Part shown: positions 33,117-34,947 of the stretch, in pieces | Position numbering within the stretch: the first letter of the stretch is position 1 | Layout of the letters: each line of letters begins with the position of its first letter | NCBI GenBank assembly: GCA_016795385.1 | Contig: JAEUHI010000070.1 | Span: forward strand, 1 to 34,947 | From: Verrucomicrobiales bacterium | GTDB taxonomy: Bacteria; Verrucomicrobiota; Verrucomicrobiia; Verrucomicrobiales; DEV007 | Direction of reading: 5' to 3' | DNA: 34,947 nt | The notes under the pieces: generated by a model | What the model was told of the DNA's origin: nothing | Database searches by the model: none | The model's input: the letters and a program-made list of their open reading frames with translations, nothing else | Position numbers and translations under genes: made by a program

Positions 33117-34037
33117 TCAAACCAAACCAAAGGAACGGTCCATCGCCGAAGCCACTTGGGTCAAATACGCCAGGTCCCCTCCCCCAACTTCCGCGGCGCA
33201 CCAGCCATGGAATCCGATTTCAAGAAGCGCCTTCACGACATCCGGGTAATCGATGTCTCCTTCGTCAATGGGAGTGAATTTGTTGTCGGCACGGGAAAAG
33301 CCCTTCACATCGAGCTTGGTGATCCGCTTGCCGAGCGTCCGGATCCAATCACCGGCGTTCCCGTACTTCCAGTGGTTGCCAATGTCGAACTGCATCCCCA
33401 CCCAGGGCGACGAAAACTCATCGATGTATCGGGCGAAAAGATCAGCGGTTTGATCGGCACCGCCGGCGTGATCGTAACAAAACTCGTTCCAGACATTTTC
33501 CACCGCGATGCCAACCCCGAGGCGGGCGGCAAGCGGGATTGCCTGACGGATGTTCTCCACGCTGCGGGACCAAACTTCCTCATGGGATCCGTCTTTTCCA
33601 TGTCCGACCACAAGCAGCACCGTGTGGCCACCCACGGCATGGGTCGCTTCCAGTGCCGCCAGCAAAGTCTCCAGAGCTTTTTGCCGGACCGCCGGATCCG
33701 GGTCCGAGTGCCGAACACCCCAGTGATCGGCACAGACCGTGCCATCGACCGGTAAACCCGTCGCGGCAATGGCTTTCCGGACCTCGTCGACGTCATATCC
33801 CGGAGCGTTCAGTTCCACGCCGTCAAAGCCAGCCTGCTTGGCAATCGCGAACTTTTCGGAAAGGTTCGATCCATCCCGGATCATCCCGATCTTGAGCGTC
33901 TTGTAAAAGCGCCCCTTCAGCGTCCCCGCGGAAGCAGTCCCTCGGGGATTTTCCGCGGCGCGGGCGAAAGGCAAGGCAAGAGCCGCCGGTGCCAAAGCGG
34001 CGGCGGCAAGAAACTGGCGTCTGGGATATCGATTCAT
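33117..34037 (-). CDS. Tat-exported sugar phosphate isomerase/epimerase family protein
   Basis: The 306-aa protein starts at ATG 34037 with a twin-arginine signal, PRRQFLAAAALAPAALALP at about 5-23. The rest is a TIM barrel of the xylose isomerase/AP endonuclease 2 type: FAIAKQAGFDGVELNAPG near 65-82, HTVLLVVGHG, GVGIAVENVWNEFCYD with the metal-ligand Glu, WVGMQFDIGNHWKYG and ITKLDVKGFSRAD. Members include hydroxypyruvate isomerase and inositol or sugar epimerases; Tat-exported versions abound in Verrucomicrobia, Planctomycetes and Bacteroidetes near Gfo/Idh/MocA genes. Substrate is unknown. It stands alone: a terminator of the facing gene is on one side and a 5S rRNA terminator on the other. 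Confidence 0.92.
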   Translation of the reverse strand: MNRYPRRQFLAAAALAPAALALPFARAAENPRGTASAGTLKGRFYKTLKIGMIRDGSNLSEKFAIAKQAGFDGVELNAPGYDVDEVRKAIAATGLPVDGTVCADHWGVRHSDPDPAVRQKALETLLAALEATHAVGGHTVLLVVGHGKDGSHEEVWSRSVENIRQAIPLAARLGVGIAVENVWNEFCYDHAGGADQTADLFARYIDEFSSPWVGMQFDIGNHWKYGNAGDWIRTLGKRITKLDVKGFSRADNKFTPIDEGDIDYPDVVKALLEIGFHGWCAAEVGGGDLAYLTQVASAMDRSFGLV

Positions 34038-34187
34038 CGCCGCCCATTGACGCAAGATCCCGGCAACCCGTCAAGCCTCCCGCGATACGCGGATGAGTAG
34101 CGACGAGCCGCTTCCGCGCCGTGAAGAGACCGACGTGCCCATCCCGCTCCGCAACTCGGCCGGTGAAAATTCCAGGGATCCGGGCAC

Positions 34188-34216
34188 AAAAAAACCGCCC
34201 TGCGAACAGGGCGGTT
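34188..34216 (-). terminator. Terminator of the rRNA operon
   Basis: The 10-bp perfect stem aaccgccctg / cagggcggtt (34193-34202 and 34207-34216, loop cgaa) is followed on the minus strand by a T-run (A-run 34188-34194 on the plus strand). It lies just past the 5S rRNA 3' end and closes the minus-strand rrn operon. The 150 bp to the isomerase start (34038-34187) otherwise hold no gene I can see. Confidence 0.93.
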
Positions 34217-34225
34217 AATTTTTAA

Positions 34226-34341
34226 CCTGGCAGCGACCTACTCTCACATGGCCTATCGCCACACTACCATCGGCGCTAAAGCGTTTCACTTCCGGGTTCG
34301 GAATGGAGCCGGGTGGTTCCGCCTTGCTATGGCCACCAGAA
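34226..34341 (-). rRNA. rrf: 5S ribosomal RNA
   Basis: Read on the minus strand the sequence begins with tctggtggccatagc and ends in ggtcgctgccagg. It contains the conserved acccggctccattccgaac block and the agagtaggtc end. The terminal helix pairs ctgg with ccag. The size of about 116 nt is normal; the ends are judged from the terminal helix and may be off by a few bases. It follows 23S in the usual order. Confidence 0.96.
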
Positions 34342-34465
34342 TCCCGCACCCATCCTTGACGGGGGCGGACCTCTGAAGGTCATCCAGGAATCCTTTTCGA
34401 TATTCGAACCGGATCTCTGACAACTGTATAAGAAGAAAACAACAACTACTTGGAAGAAAAGAGGC

Positions 34466-34947
<482 letters not shown>

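Overview
The window is about 35 kb of GC-rich bacterial chromosome, almost certainly from a member of the Verrucomicrobiota, most like Verrucomicrobiales. The evidence is the gene content: planctomycete/verrucomicrobial cytochrome-type proteins (PSCyt1, DUF1549, DUF1553), two DUF1501 proteins, a pre-peptidase (PPC) repeat protein, Tat-exported Gfo/Idh/MocA and sugar-isomerase proteins, an arylsulfatase-type sulfatase, and a PTPDL-like signal-peptide/TM protein. The taxonomic call is inference from families, not from a database match. Almost no gene start has a recognisable Shine-Dalgarno sequence.

Layout. 1-2.3 kb: the C-terminal part of a DUF1501 protein, a helical unknown and a hexapeptide-repeat transferase. 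2.3-4.7 kb (minus): housekeeping translation and nucleotide genes fmt, pyrH and frr. 4.8-8.6 kb (plus): a coupled set of an anchored unknown, a secreted alpha/beta hydrolase and an M14-type metallo-deacylase. 8.6-15.4 kb (minus): a three-gene operon of DUF1501, PPC protein and PSCyt1-DUF1549-DUF1553, closed by a strong terminator. Divergent from it (15.7-19.2 kb) is a 1167-aa exported protein fusing a cytochrome-like domain, WD40 repeats and a long Ala-rich coiled coil. 19.2-22.5 kb (minus): a sulfatase followed by a Gfo/Idh/MocA oxidoreductase.

22.67-23.03 kb is the oddest stretch. It holds one intact tRNA-Arg(CCU), followed by a 145/146-bp tandem repeat whose units each begin with the 3' half of that tRNA, cut at the anticodon loop. 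A third 3' half follows with a different T-arm and acceptor, and that acceptor pairs with a sequence inside the preceding repeat. 23.1-27.2 kb: a PspA homologue divergent from a tightly overlapping four-gene membrane operon (exported protein, multi-pass membrane protein, YbjN-like protein, GYF_2/bacterial-PH protein). 27.2-31.25 kb (minus): ParA-type ATPase, acidic protein with a Roadblock/LC7-like C-terminus, small unknown, GT-C-type membrane glycosyltransferase. 31.4-33.0 kb: the PTPDL-like protein. 33.1-34.0 kb (minus): a Tat-exported sugar phosphate isomerase/epimerase-like protein. 34.2 kb to the end (minus): terminator, 5S rRNA and the 3' part of 23S rRNA.

The best candidates for something undescribed are the tRNA 3'-half tandem array with its tRNA-like tail, the ParA/Roadblock-like pair, and the cytochrome-WD40-coiled-coil giant that faces the DUF1501/PPC/PSCyt operon.
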